A stretch of 64,000 nt of DNA from Cryptomeria japonica (GCF_030272615.1 NC_081410.1:570233152-570297151); one strand, 5' to 3'; shown: positions 36,255 to 47,793, counted from the first letter of the stretch. Program-made: numbers and translations. The notes: a model not told the origin generated them from the letters alone.

Positions 36255-37380
36255 AGACAATGTGAATACTAACTTTGTTACCAACTCTCTAATTAAGGAC
36301 CTACATTGTTTTGATCAGCATTAATTATTATTATCGATTTATTTATTTTTCTTCTTAATAACATTTCTAAAGAGTTGAGCTAAAGGAATGAATTAGTTAA
36401 TTTTTTATTATTATGATTCACAAAATACCTAATGCCATCATTGTTACTAGTGTAAGGCCAAGAAAGTGTTCTAAGTAGAATTGTGACAGCAAATAAATCG
36501 TAATCATATAATTCTTTACAACACCTATATTACAACTTGTGGTTGGAGTACATTTGACATCCTCAATATCACTATTAATATTGTGGAAAAATTGCTAGTC
36601 TTTATATGTCAACAATATCAACATAAAGATCCACAATGCTATGTTAAATGATATCAAAATATTATTGTTAAGACTGATATTATTATAATTCAAGTAATGA
36701 AATAATTGCTAATATTAATATTTATATTAGAATTAATATTAAATGTAGTAAAATTACTACTATTAATAGAGACATTACTCTCATTAAGAATTACCACAAA
36801 TAATTGAATTATGCATGTCCTCCTAATAATGTAATTTGTCTTAATAAGTGACCCCACTATTTATATTGACTCTTTTCATGATAACATGCATTAGTTAACT
36901 GCATTGTCAATTTTGTAGTCTTCTCAGTTTTTAGTGTTTTGACTTACAATAAGCTAAAAATACCACTCATAGAGCATCCATGACCAATTTTACTCTTTCC
37001 ACACTCAGAAATAAACTTTGGAACCTATCTTAATCCTACAACATACACAAATAAGAATGGAGAAGGGAGTAACAAATAATTATCTCTCTAAAGCTAGGCA
37101 CATAGATCTCCATCTCCTCATACAAGGGCTCATTCTTCTCCCAACTCTCTCTTCTTTTTCCCTTAAATCCTCCAAAGTTCTCCAAAGTAGAGAAGTGGGT
37201 AACAACCCATTCTCCCTTCTAAAACTCAATATAGCGAATATTAACTTGCAAGACTTGGATGGAGAGGTGACACTTGTCACCTTCCCATCCTCTCCTTCAT
37301 GAGGTCATTCCCTTATTTAAGAGGAGACAACAATTAGGACACCCTATTCCCCAAGTCTTCCCTCATAAATGAGGTATGGA
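36255..37380. other. Spacer interrupting the P450 5' repeats
   Basis: It consists of AT-rich text followed from about 37010 by a more mixed segment with a 94-codon frame at 37018-37302 that has no recognisable domain. After 37380 the repeat resumes in X-like sequence, so this is either an insertion or the remains of a longer duplicated unit. Confidence 0.4.
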
Positions 37381-37662
37381 AGATATTATAAGATATTATT
37401 GTTTAAAGTGATACTATGAAAATGCCAAACAAATATTCAACAAATATTAAAAAAATTACATCATACTAATAAGATTATAAAATATTATTATCTAATAGAA
37501 TAATAAACAAAATAATTTCTATATTTGAAAATATATTTGAAAAAAATAAGTGATCCTGATTGATCGACAAACTAATAATCTTTAAAGATATTTTTAAGGG
37601 GCATCTAAGGGAACCTTACTAAAAAATGTTGTCTTAGTAGAGCAAGATAGTTTTCAGTTTGT

Positions 37663-37740
37663 ATGGATATCCTAACATTTTCTTCGTCCTCTCTTCTTCT
37701 TACTACTGGTTCGTTGATATTATTCTTCTTTCTATCTTAA
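37663..37740 (+). pseudogene. P450 5'-end stub C
   Basis: The third anchor copy has ATG at 37663 and TAA at 37738. It has a Trp to Ser change at codon 8. The next copy starts 275 bases later, defining a tandem unit of about 277 bases that includes upstream sequence. Confidence 0.8.
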
Positions 37741-37937
37741 GATTTGCATCATACTAATAAGATTATAAAATATAATTATCTAATAGAATAATAAATAAAA
37801 TAATTTATATATTTGAAAAAAATAAGTGATCCTTATTGATCGACAAACTTCTAATCTTTAAAGATATTTTCAAGGGACATTTAAGGGAACGTTACTAAAA
37901 AAGGTGTCTTAATAGAGCAAGATAGTTTTTAGTTTGT

Positions 37938-38018
37938 ATGGATATCCTAACATTTTCTTGGTCCTCCCTTCTCCTTACTATTGGTTGCTTGCTGATATTA
38001 TTCTTTTTTCTATCTTAA
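37938..38018 (+). pseudogene. P450 5'-end stub D
   Basis: The fourth anchor copy has ATG at 37938 and TAA at 38016, with a 3-base insertion that keeps the frame (26 codons). It lies 279 bases before the equivalent point of the gene itself. Confidence 0.8.
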
Positions 38019-38216
38019 AATTTATATCATATTAATAAGATTATAAAATATAATTATCTAATAGAATAATAAATAAAATAATTTCTATATTTGAAAAAAA
38101 TAAGTGATCCTCATTGATCGACAAACTACTAATCTTTAAAGATATTTTGAAGGGGCATCTAAGGAAACCTTACCGAAAAAGGCTGTCTTAATAGAGCAAG
38201 ATAGTTTTCAGTTTGT

Positions 38217-39814
38217 AAGGATATCCTAACATTTTCTTGGTCCTCTCTTCTCCTTACTACTGGTTCGCTGATATTATTCTTGTTTATATGGAGAAAGGGG
38301 AGAGGTAGGACAACGCTTCCTCTTCCTCCTGGGCCTCCTGCTTGGCCTATCGTGGGAAACCTCTTTCAGCTGGGGAAAAGGCCTCACCAGTCTCTCTATG
38401 CCCTGTCTTTGCAATACGGCCCACTCATGTCTCTCCGTCTGGGCATGAAAACAACAGTGGTGGTGTCTTCTCCTGCCATGGCCAAGGAGGTTCTCAAAAC
38501 CTACGACCACATCTTGGCCGGGCGGACGGTAATAGAAATGATCAAGTGTCTTTCCCATCACAAATCCTCCCTAATTTGGGCTGAATACGGAGCTAGCTGG
38601 CATCGTCTCCGACGCATTTCAACTGTTGAGCTTTTCAGCCCCAAAAGAATGGAAGCTCTGCAGCACCTGAGAAGAGATGAGACATTTGACACAATTCATC
38701 TACTTTATGAGGACAAGGGAAAAGTTGTCGATATTGGGCGGACGGTGTTCTGCACGTCTCTAAATTTTTTAGGCAAAATGATCTTCAGCACAAACGTCTG
38801 TGATCCTCACAATCCAGAGTCTGCAGGGTTCAACAATTCCATGTGGGAGATGACGAAGCTCGCTGGAACGCCCAATTTGGCAGACTTTTTTCCGCTTCTC
38901 CGGTTCCTCGACCCCCAGAATGTCTCCCAGGAGATGGCCAAGCATTTGAAAGTTGTGTATGATTTTGTGGATTTCTTCATACAGAAAAGGTTTGCCTCTG
39001 CTAGCGAAATCCTTGAGCGGAATGACTCCAAGAAGGATTTTCTGGACGTCCTGCTTGATTTCAGAAGCGATGACTTCACTCTTGTTGATATTCGAGCCTT
39101 GATTTCAGTAAGTACTGAAAGGATCTCACAAATTTCTGATATTTTAGCCAGAATGTCTAATTGTGGTTTTTTTTTCCAGGATTTGTTTGTTGCTGGTACT
39201 GAAACGACGACTACAACAATTGAATGGGTTATGGCAGAATTCATTCGCAATCCACAGAAATTAAACCGAGTTCGACAAGAACTGGGTGAAGTAGTTGGCT
39301 GCAACAGAAAAGTATAAGAATCTGATTTAGAGCATCTGCCTTATCTCCAGGCAGCCGTGAAAGAGATATTCCGATTGGACCCGACTGTTCCTCTGTTGCT
39401 CCCCCACAAAGCTGAGAGTTCCTGTGTAATTGGGGGTTATCTGATACCCAAATATAGCCAGGTGATGGTGAACGTGTGGGCAATTGGGATGGACCCTGCA
39501 ATTTGGAAGCGCCCTTCAGAAATTTTGCCGGAGAGATTTTTGGAGGGTGAGAATAGCAAGATGGATTACAGAGGACAAGACTTTGATCTAATTCCATTTG
39601 GATCGGGAAGAAGAATTTGTCCAGGGCTTCCATTGGCAAGTCGTATGGTTAATCTTGTTTTGGCTTCTTTGCTTCATTCGTTCGAGTGGATACTTCCAGA
39701 TGGGATGAACTCCGAGCAATTGGACATGGCGGACGAGTTTGGACTTACTTTAAAATAAAGGAAGAGGATTTAAAGGCAATCCCTGTGCCACGTTTGCCGC
39801 ATCAGCTATGCTAG
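38217..39814 (+). pseudogene. CYP76-like cytochrome P450, recently disabled
   Basis: The frame encodes a plant A-type microsomal P450, an ER-anchored haem monooxygenase. Landmarks in order: hydrophobic anchor (38220-38285), proline hinge LPLPPGPPAWPIVGNLF (38310), helix C region WHRLRRIS (38600), I-helix AGTETTTTT (39195), K-helix EIFR (39366), LPERF (39523) and haem loop FGSGRRICPG (39596). A GTAAGT...CAG intron at 39108-39179 (72 bases, phase 0) sits at the position usual for A-type P450s. Total length of about 508 codons is normal. Lesions: the ATG seen in the upstream copies is AAG at 38217; TAA at 39315-39317; and a -1 or +2 shift near 39750, after which the expected tail continues in another frame to TAG at 39812. 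Gymnosperm CYP76-type enzymes act on terpenoids, but the substrate here cannot be inferred. Confidence 0.92.
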
Positions 39815-40764
39815 CCTGTGGATGTAGGTATTAGGATAGATGTTAGCATTTCTACTTGTGCATCGATATTTTAAAAGCATAATTTTGTGGGTATGTGGAG
39901 TTGAGTGTTACTTCTGTAACACATTTACAAAATATTCTTATTATGGTGTAATTATGAAATTGTTATTTTTATTTTTATTATATTTTGAGGTGTTTTCATA
40001 GAAATTATATATTGAAATAAAAGTGTTTTATGTTGTGAGGATATTTGTATTTTTTAGTTTTTAATTTTTAATTTTTACAAATCAAAATAAATAAATCTTA
40101 TTCAAAGTAAAATTGAAAATTGTATTTTTTCAAATTAAAAAACATAATATATACATACAAACTAATAATATTATTTTTATATATAGAAAGAAATCATAAA
40201 ATATGTACAATATATTTTAATTAAGAATATATATAAAAACTAAAAAGGAAAACACCCCATGAGAAGGAATTTCAACTAGTGTATGAAATTCTCATCCTTT
40301 AGACAGCTCTTTATTCCTAGGAACCAATGTTAGAAGTCAAGAAGACAAGGTCATCTATTCATATCATGTTTCCCATAATGCTTGCAAATATATTTTCCCT
40401 AGTGATACAATTCTAATTGGAGATAAGATGTAGAAACTCATATGGTGGATATGGTGGACCACCTAATACTTCAAGAGGGCTCTAAATTAGGTGATAAAGC
40501 AACAAATGAGTATGATAGAAATTTTAATAGGGATTACAATAAAAATCTAGAATACGATTTCTCACAAACTCTATCAATATCCCAAACTGGGTGAGAGGAA
40601 CTTTAGGCTTTCTCCATATCCCCATCAAAAAGAGGTAAAACCTCCAATGGTAAAAATAATTAAGCAGAAATAGTAGCTAGCATACAAATGATATTGGAAA
40701 AAGATTTTAAATCTAAAATGGCAATAAAAGTAGTTCCAAAAATAAAAATAAGATCGCGAGGACG

Positions 40765-41545
40765 ATGAAGGTTCTCTTATGAAATGTTAGGAGCTTAAAT
40801 GCCCCTAACAAAAAGTACTTAATTAAGTGCCAATTAGAATCTGAAAATTCATCCATCATCCTATTACAAGAATCAAAGTTCTCCTCGACACAAACCAAAG
40901 AGGTTTTTTAGTTATGAAAGAAATGTCAATTCCTCTAATCCCCAATTCAAGGTTCCTCAAAGGGTTTAGATATTTTATTGAACAATAAATAATATCAGGT
41001 AGATTTGAATGCATTATCTCAAAATTAGATCCTAACTAAAGTCTCTTCTTTTGTTATGTCCTTCTAGTTGTTTAATGTTTATGCTCCTCCAACAATAAAC
41101 CAAAAAATACTATGGGACACTATCTCTGCTGTCTTATGACACTTAAAGAAGAAAACGCTCTCTAGGGGATACTTTAATGCAATTTTAAACCCATGTGAGA
41201 AACGAGGTGGCATTATCCCCCCTCCTAACATCTTGAAAGATATTTTAAATTTTGCATCATACAATGATCTTTTGGACTACCCTCCTCAAAAAGGTCTCTT
41301 CACCTGGACCAACAAGTGTAGTAACTTTTATCAGAAAGATTAGATAGATTCTTCATATCAATTGATTGTTTCCCCAAATATCTCCTTTTTAACTAGAGAT
41401 CACATCCCTATACAAGTAATATTCAATAAGCAACCCATTCACGCCAAGTCATCATTCAAATGTCACTAAATATGGTATAGGGACCTACAGGTTCTGCCTC
41501 AGCTTAAAGTTTGGTTGAAAAAAAGTCCCATACGTCTTAGGCTCT
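40765..41545 (+). pseudogene. LINE endonuclease relic, copy 1
   Basis: An L1-type endonuclease start is readable: ATG at 40765, then an LLxNVRSLNAPNKKYLIK-like stretch and IILLQESK, with TGA at the position of the conserved Trp. Near 41165 GDFNAILNP, EKRGG and LFTWTNK follow in shifted frames, and HIPIQV near 41401 matches the end of the domain. Frameshifts and stops are frequent. No reverse transcriptase follows. The same relic exists in Y copy 2, so it predates the duplication. Confidence 0.75.
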
Positions 41546-41556
41546 AGAATGTACTA

Positions 41557-41994
41557 GGGGAAGAGCACCACTAGTTGAGCACCCTAACTTCGTGCTTCTC
41601 AAAATCCTACATGGAAATTTCAAATCATTCCCAATTTTTTACAGTAGCTTACTTGGCAAGTCCCCTACTTATAACTAAGCTTTCAGCACCACATCATCAA
41701 GTATGGTGCCACATCAGCATACTTTTTGCTAAGGTGTCCAAAACAGCCCAAAAAAAAAGTGAGATGAATAGGAGTGCAAAAGAGGCCCCAATAGTTGCGC
41801 AGCTTATATGGCATTACCTGATTGGTTACTTTTTATAATATTAGTACATTTCCTAACAACTATTGGTACATTTCCTAACAAAAATTGATATTTTATTTTT
41901 CAAACAATAGGTTTTATTTATTCAATTTTTGGAACAAAAGGTATCAACAACCCTCACAACAATTGGTACATGCTCAACTATGATGCTCTTCCCC
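41557..41994. mobile_element. 438-bp TIR element (MITE-like)
   Basis: The left end GGGGAAGAGCACCACTAG and the right end, reverse-complemented GGGGAAGAGCATCATAG, continue into a shared TTGAGCA, making a terminal inverted repeat of about 24 bases. TA flanks both sides (41555-41556 and 41995-41996). Unit 2 lacks it: there about 47658 runs directly from ctctagaatgtgctag to gttaacattcatg. The interior has no transposase; the frame at 41575-41838 has no domain. A TA duplication is compatible with the Tc1/mariner-Stowaway group, but the long GGGGAAGAG end is not one I can assign. Confidence 0.8.
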
Positions 41995-42125
41995 TAATTA
42001 ACAAAAATAAATTAACATTCATTAAACGATAAATAAAACAAAATTGAATGTGCCTCCTTTTAAAAACATCTTCCTCCAAATGATAGATATTCAATAGAAA
42101 CGGAATGAGGTGCGAGCGGATTGAC

Positions 42126-42212
42126 ATGGCAGACGAGTTTGGGATTACATTAAAGAAGGCGTTGGAGTTAAAGGTAATCCCCAAGCCAAATCTACCGCAT
42201 CATTTATACTAG
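42126..42212 (+). pseudogene. P450 C-terminal scrap, copy 1
   Basis: Twenty-eight codons ending in TAG (MADEFGITLKKALELKVIP, then KPNLPHHLY) match the tail expected for the P450 upstream, and here the frame is intact. It implies that a second P450 once followed the first and was reduced to its last codons. Confidence 0.75.
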
Positions 42213-42914
42213 TTGTCTGCCCTATTGTCGACCCTTCATTTTATTAAATGCAATCTCCATACGTTGTTGCCCTATCATCGACCCTTCATTTTCATGGTTG
42301 TCAGTTGCTATTATTCATGTTATTTTGTTTGCTATTTTTAGTTGTGTGTAGAATTTTAGATTTTTAAAAAAGGATATGGAGCTGGAGAGTGTTATATAAA
42401 ATACTGTTATACAAAATATAGCAATAAAGCACAATTTGATTTTATAAAGAACAAAAGAGTCTATATGCATATAGACTATTTACATGATAATGAATATTTT
42501 TTTTTATATGTCTCAATATAGTAATTTAGTGTTTCAAGAGAGTTGGTCAAGGAGAATATGACCATTTTTTAATTCAAGAATCTCTTTAATGATGTCTTAG
42601 TTAACACATTGATCTATTAAGAAAGTGAAGAAAAACAAGTTTTCTAAAGTGTGTTTTGCTAGAGTACTTTCACATGATATAGTTCAATCTTTCTCATCAA
42701 ATCAAATTAAATCTATTTCACTCAAGATCAAATCAACCCTACAATACTCGATATTAAACTACATAAAATTGTAAAATTACATAGACTATATTGCATCATT
42801 CAAACTAAGGGTGTCACTTTTTAACAATGGTTGCAAGTTAAGAGTGAGAGAATCTGATGTAGATTGCCAACATTATTTTCATGAAGTGCTACAATTACGC
42901 CCAACAACTTCAAT
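42213..42914. other. Z segment start, no gene recognised
   Basis: This AT-rich stretch is duplicated at 47839-48590. Only non-coding text is seen between the two P450 scraps. Confidence 0.4.
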
Positions 42915-43165
42915 TTATGATATCCAAAAATCATAATGTGGTGGTGAACATGTGGGCCATTGGAATTGACCCTTCGATTTGGAATTTTTTCTTACAAATT
43001 TTATTTGGCTTAAACAACACACTCTAAGAATTCACCACTTAGGTCAGTCAAGCGGGGCCCAATTGTAACCTATCCAATTTCCGTTTTCCATTAATTAATG
43101 TCATTTCCCATAAGTTTGTTTTTAATCTGCTTCTCTTTCCCACACACACATGGCTTAAACTTATC
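42915..43165 (+). pseudogene. P450 internal scrap, copy 1
   Basis: VVVNMWAIGIDPSIW is readable near 42937-42985 and corresponds to the segment before LPERF in the P450. About 43080-43160 resembles the region after the haem loop (VISHKFVFNLL). The haem Cys segment itself is lost, and frameshifts separate the pieces. It is older than the duplication because unit 2 has the same scrap. Confidence 0.65.
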
Positions 43166-43199
43166 ACATTACAAAATTTAGCTACTATAATGTAAGAAG

Positions 43200-44775
43200 A
43201 CGCAGGTATCCTCACTTAAAGTATTCAAACAACAAACAAGTCTCCAACAAAAATAATCCTATCATATGCCAAAATAAAATATTTGAAACAAAGTAAATAC
43301 AAAAGCATAAAATATACAAGAATTTTATGCTATTCATAGCTAGAAATGCTCTTGTAGACATCTATGCAAAATATAGAAGCAAAGGTAAGGCACATGAAAT
43401 ATTTAATTGAATACCTATAAATTGTGGTCTTATAGAATGCTACGATTACAAGATATGTAAAAAATTGGTTTGTTGAAAATGCTTTAGAAAATTTCAAATA
43501 AATGCAGTTTGCAAATGTGAAGCAAAATTTCTCAACCTTTGCCAACATCCTCCATGCTTGTGTTTAAATTGGAGCTTTGGAATAGGCTATAAACACCCAT
43601 CATGAGGTAAAGTATAAAGGAAATTTGGTAAGTGTTGTAGTTGTAACTACGTTAGTATACATGTATACAAAATGTGAAACTATAGAGAAGGTACATGAGC
43701 TATATGATAGAATGCCTCAAAGAAATTTCTTCTCATGGAATTCCCTAATTATAGGATATTCACAAAGTGGATTTGTCTAATAAGATTTAGTAACTTTTAA
43801 GAAATGCAATTGACAAGTGTAAAGCTAGAACCTACATCCTTTTCTAGCATCCTCATAGATTATGCCAAATGAGAGCTTTGGAATCTAGGTATAGAAATCC
43901 ATCAAAGCATAGATGTGAGTATAATTTTATCAAATATTATAGTTGGAACTGCTTTGGTAGACATGTTCTTTTAAAATGTTGAAGCATAAACAACTTGGCA
44001 TATAAGTTTTTTGCTAATGTGCCTTAAAGAAATTTGGTCTCATGAAATTTCATGGTTGCAAGATATGAACAAACTAGAATTGTTGACAGATATTTATAAA
44101 CTTCCAAAGTAAATAAAATTGGTAGTTGCAAAGCGAACATTCCCCTTGCCTATGCCAAAATGGGATCTTTGTTACTTGGTATGAACTGTTGGAAGCTAGG
44201 GTTGTCGTTGCACCAAAATATTGACCTGTCAATGCCTGATACAACCACTAGACTTATAGAATACACAGGAGGTTGTTAAACCATGTCGTGAATCCCTGTG
44301 AAGGACATTGGCCCACTGCCAACAATCCCCCTCCCAACGTCACTCGTTATGGCTTGCGTGATTTGAACCTGTGACTAAGCTCTGATACCACTTGTTAGAA
44401 GCTAAGGTTGTCGTTGCACCAAAGGATTGACCTGTCAATGCCCGATACAACCACTAGACTTATAGAATCCATAGGAGGTTGTTAAACCATGTCGTGAATG
44501 CCCGTGAGGGACGTTGGCCCACTACCAACATCAACATCCATGAAAGAATAATGAAAGGGGGATTATCATCGAACATTATAGTTGGAAATGTTCTAATAAA
44601 TATGTATAGAAAATTTGGAAGCATAGATAAGACTCATGAATTGTTCAACAAAATGACTCAATTAAAAGTGGTTTCATGGAATGAGATGTTTTCAAGATAT
44701 GCACATAAAGTGTATTTTTGCAATAATGTTCTCAAAATGTATGAATGAATGAAGAACACTAGAACATGTCCTAAC
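43200..44775 (+). pseudogene. PLS-type pentatricopeptide repeat protein relic, copy 1
   Basis: Successive PPR motifs are readable in changing frames: ARNALVDIYAKYRSKGKAHE (43342), FSTFANILHACV (43525), VVTTLVYMYTKCE and VHELYDRMPQRN (43645-43720), FSWNSLIIGYSQSG (43735), HERIMKGGLSSNIIVGN (44540) and INMYRKFGSIDKTHELFNKM. PPR proteins bind organellar RNA. Many stops and shifts show long decay, and no introns are evident. A TRIM element splits it at 44187-44530. The end is missing because unit 2 begins. Confidence 0.82.
44187..44530 (-). mobile_element. 344-bp TRIM (terminal-repeat retrotransposon in miniature)
   Basis: Two 138-bp direct LTRs (44187-44324 and 44393-44530) begin TGTTRGAAGCTARGG and end CCAACA. 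The 68-bp interior contains, on the minus strand, the primer site TGGTATCAGAGC (44390-44379) next to the right LTR and the purine run GGGAGGGGGAT (44335-44325) next to the left LTR. The flanks tgaac (44182-44186) and tcaac (44531-44535) are a target duplication with one change. Unit 2 near 49842 reads ggtatgaacatccatg, the uninterrupted site. There is no coding capacity. Mobilisation would need enzymes of a Copia element. Confidence 0.93.
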
Positions 44776-44827
44776 ATTATGAAATTTTCCAAAATACACT
44801 TTGTGCATATTAGAACTCTACATCAGT

Positions 44828-45927
44828 ACCACAACTAGTTGAATATAAGCATTTGTTTGCTTCTTGAAGGCTTGCATGGAGTAATTACGTTTGAAACTGA
44901 AAGAGTGCATGGAGAGAGGATATATGATATATATAACCTTTAATTTTTTTGAAGTTATATTATTTTAATCCCTAGAAAGCATGTTGCATATTATAGTGGA
45001 GAAGCTAGCATATTCAAATCTTGGAGCAACATACCCAGTATGGTGAATTTACCAATCAGAAAATACAAAACACTCACAATTTTGCTTGCAATTTAGGCAT
45101 GCATCTTCTTTAAGAGTATTTGACTAGCCTTTTAATAAGTATGGTCATATCTAAGAGTATTACATGTCCTATTTTTCCTTTGGGCTTGACTACAAGGGTG
45201 CTTCAATTGTGAGTAATGAACCCCCTTCAATCCATAATTTTTTGATACTAAATCTTAGGCCTTCATTGAGACCATGCTTGAGCACCAACATTCATAGGGG
45301 GTAGTGGCAAGCTTAATTCTCTAATCGTTTCTCTTTTATGGTCTTTGAAAATACAACTCACTTCTAACATTCGGGGTTCCTTCTAGAAGTCCCATCGAAA
45401 TTAAGTTGTATTCATTCTTCCTTCGACAAAGGCCACATTATTTTTTGTTGCAGAACTTAACTCCAACAACCTCGTGAACGAGGAATATATTAATTATTAT
45501 ATTATTTATATATATATAATTGATAAGAATTACATTTATTGTATAATTTATATATATGAAAAAATCGATATCTTATTATATAAATGGATGAATTAAAGTC
45601 GCACATTTAATTTTCGTATATGTTTGGCATTTATAATTTTTTATAATTTTTAAACTATTATTAAAAATAAAATGACTCCATTTATCACCATTGTTTAGTC
45701 AAAAGAAATAGGACAAAGCGTCTAATAATAATAAATAGTCGATCAATAAAATTATACAACATTGTTATATATTAGTGATGCTATTATAAGGTATTATTGT
45801 TTAAAGTGATACTATGAAAATGCCAAAAAAAAAAAATCAACAAATACTAAAAAAATTGCATCATTAAAATAATATTATTATCTAATAAAATAATAAATAA
45901 AATAATTTATATATTTTGAAATAAATT
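44828..45927 (+). repeat. X segment, copy 2
   Basis: 1.1 kb, nearly co-linear with 34677-35775. Differences are mostly single bases and A/T-run lengths. No gene was found. Confidence 0.85.
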
Positions 45928-46867
45928 TGGGCTCAGTATGTGGAGTTGAGTGTTACTTCTATAACACATTTACAAAATGCTCCTATTATGGTGTAATTAT
46001 GAAATTGTTATATTTATTTTTATTATATTTTGAGGTGTTTTAATAGAAATTATATATTGAAATAAAAGCATTTTATGTTGTGAGGATGTTTGTATTTTTT
46101 AGTTTTTAATTTTTAATTTTGACAAGTCAAAATAAATAATAATATCTTATTCAAAGTAAAATTAAAAATTACATTTTTTAAATTAAAAGACATAATATAT
46201 ACATACAAACTAATAATATTATTTTTATATATAGAAAAAAATCATAAAATATTAATCATTCATATATAATATATATAAGAAATTATTTTATATGTACGAT
46301 ATATTTTATTTAAGAATATAAATAATATCATATCTAAAAACTAAAAAGGAAAACACCCCATGGGCAAGGAATTTCAACTAATATATAAAATTCCCATCCT
46401 TGAGATAGCTCTTTATTCTTAGGAACAAATGTTAGAAGTCAAGAAGACTAGGTCATCTATTCTTCATCATGTTTCCCCTAACTCTTGCAAATATATTTCC
46501 TCTAATGATATAAATTTGATTCGAGATAAGATGTAAAAATTGAGATTGTGGATATGGTGGACTACCTAATACTTCAAGAGGGCTCTAAAATAGGTGATAA
46601 AGCAACAAAAGAGTATGATAGAAATTTTAATAAGGATTACAATAAAATTCTAGAATACGATTTCTCACAAACTCTGTCAATATCCCAAACTGAGTGAGAA
46701 GAAGTTAAGGCTTTCTCCTTATCCCCATCAAAAAGAGGTAACACCTTCAATGGTAAAAATAATTAAGCGAAAATAGTAGCTAGCATACAAATGATATTGG
46801 AAAAAGCTTTTAAATCTAAAAAAGCAGAAAAAGTAGTTCCCAAAATAAAAATAAGATCGCGAGAACG

Positions 46868-47650
46868 ATGAATATTCTCTTATGGAATATTAGGGACTTA
46901 AATTTCCCTAACAAAGAGTGCTTAATTATGCGCCAATTAGAGTGTGAAAACTCATCCATCATCTTGTTATAAGAAACAAAGTTCTCCTCGACACAAGCCA
47001 AAGAGGTTTTTTATTTATGAAAGAAATGGCAATTCCTCCAATTCCCAACTCAAGGTTCCTTGAAGGGTTTAGATATCTTATTGAACAATAAATAATATCA
47101 GGTAGAACTAAATGTAGCATCTCAAAATTAAATCCTTACTAAAATCTCTTCTTTTGATATGTCCTTCTAGTTGTTTAATGTTTATGCTCCTCCAACAATA
47201 AACTAAAAAATACTATAAGACACTATCTATGTAATCTTATGACACTTAAAAGAAGAAAACGCTCTCTAGGGAAGACTTTAATGCAATTCTAAACCCAATT
47301 GAGAAACGAGGTGACATTATCCCCTCTCATACATCTTGAAAGATATTTTGAATTTTGTATCACACAATAATCTTTTGGACTGCTCTCCTTAAGATGGTCT
47401 CTTCACCTGAAGCAAGCAACATGTGTAGTAACTTTTATCAGATAGCAGAAAGATTAGATAGATTCTTCATATCAGCTGATTGTTTGCACAAATATCTCCT
47501 TTTTAATTAGAGCTCACATACCTATACAAGTCAATAAAACACCCATTCACGCCAAGTCATCATTCAAATGTCATGAAATATGGTATAGGGACCCAGAGTT
47601 TCTTTCTCAGCTTTAAGTTTGGTTGAAATAAAAACCTATACCTCTTAGAC
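46868..47650 (+). pseudogene. LINE endonuclease relic, copy 2
   Basis: This is better preserved at its start than copy 1: ATG at 46868 opens MNILLWNIRDLNFPNK with the conserved Trp-Asn pair, followed by SSIILL, a TAA, then ETKFSST. Later pieces (DFNAILNP, KRGDIIP) are frame-shifted. No reverse transcriptase is present. Confidence 0.75.
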
Positions 47651-47793
47651 TCTAGAATGTGCTAGTCGAAAAAAAGAAGTTAACATTCATGAAACAATAA
47701 GTAAAACAAAATTGAATGAGACCCATTTTAAAAATATCTTCCTCCAAAAGACAAATATTCAATACAAACGGAATGAGGTGCAAGCAGATGGAC

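Larger units (their letters stand above)
39885..42212 (+). repeat. Y segment, copy 1
   Basis: This recurs at 45932-47838, starting at tatgtggagttgagtgttac. It holds the P450 3' flank, a LINE endonuclease relic and, at its end, a second P450 C-terminal scrap. It is longer than copy 2 by about the size of the 438-bp TIR element it contains. Confidence 0.85.
34677..44827 (+). repeat. Segmental duplication, unit 1 (contains the P450)
   Basis: The unit is ordered X (34677-35775), P450 5' repeats and body (35780-39814), Y (39885-42212) and Z (42213-about 44815). Each of X, Y and Z recurs in the same order and orientation in unit 2, and the X copies are 10.15 kb apart. Similarity is highest in X and lower in Y and Z by eye. 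The two units are adjacent, so unequal exchange or replication slippage between X copies is a likely origin. Confidence 0.85.

Noticed and set aside
37018-37302. 94-codon frame upstream of the P450
   Set aside because: No recognisable motif, and it overlaps an open frame on the other strand; support is insufficient.
38280-39317. Functional P450 starting from an internal codon
   Set aside because: The upstream copies show the true start at the position of 38217, where ATG is now AAG; a start at 38280 (TTG) would lose the membrane anchor, and the stop at 39315 removes the haem-binding part.
41575-41838. 87-codon frame as a possible gene
   Set aside because: It lies wholly inside the 438-bp TIR element, has no domain, and is absent from the duplicated unit.
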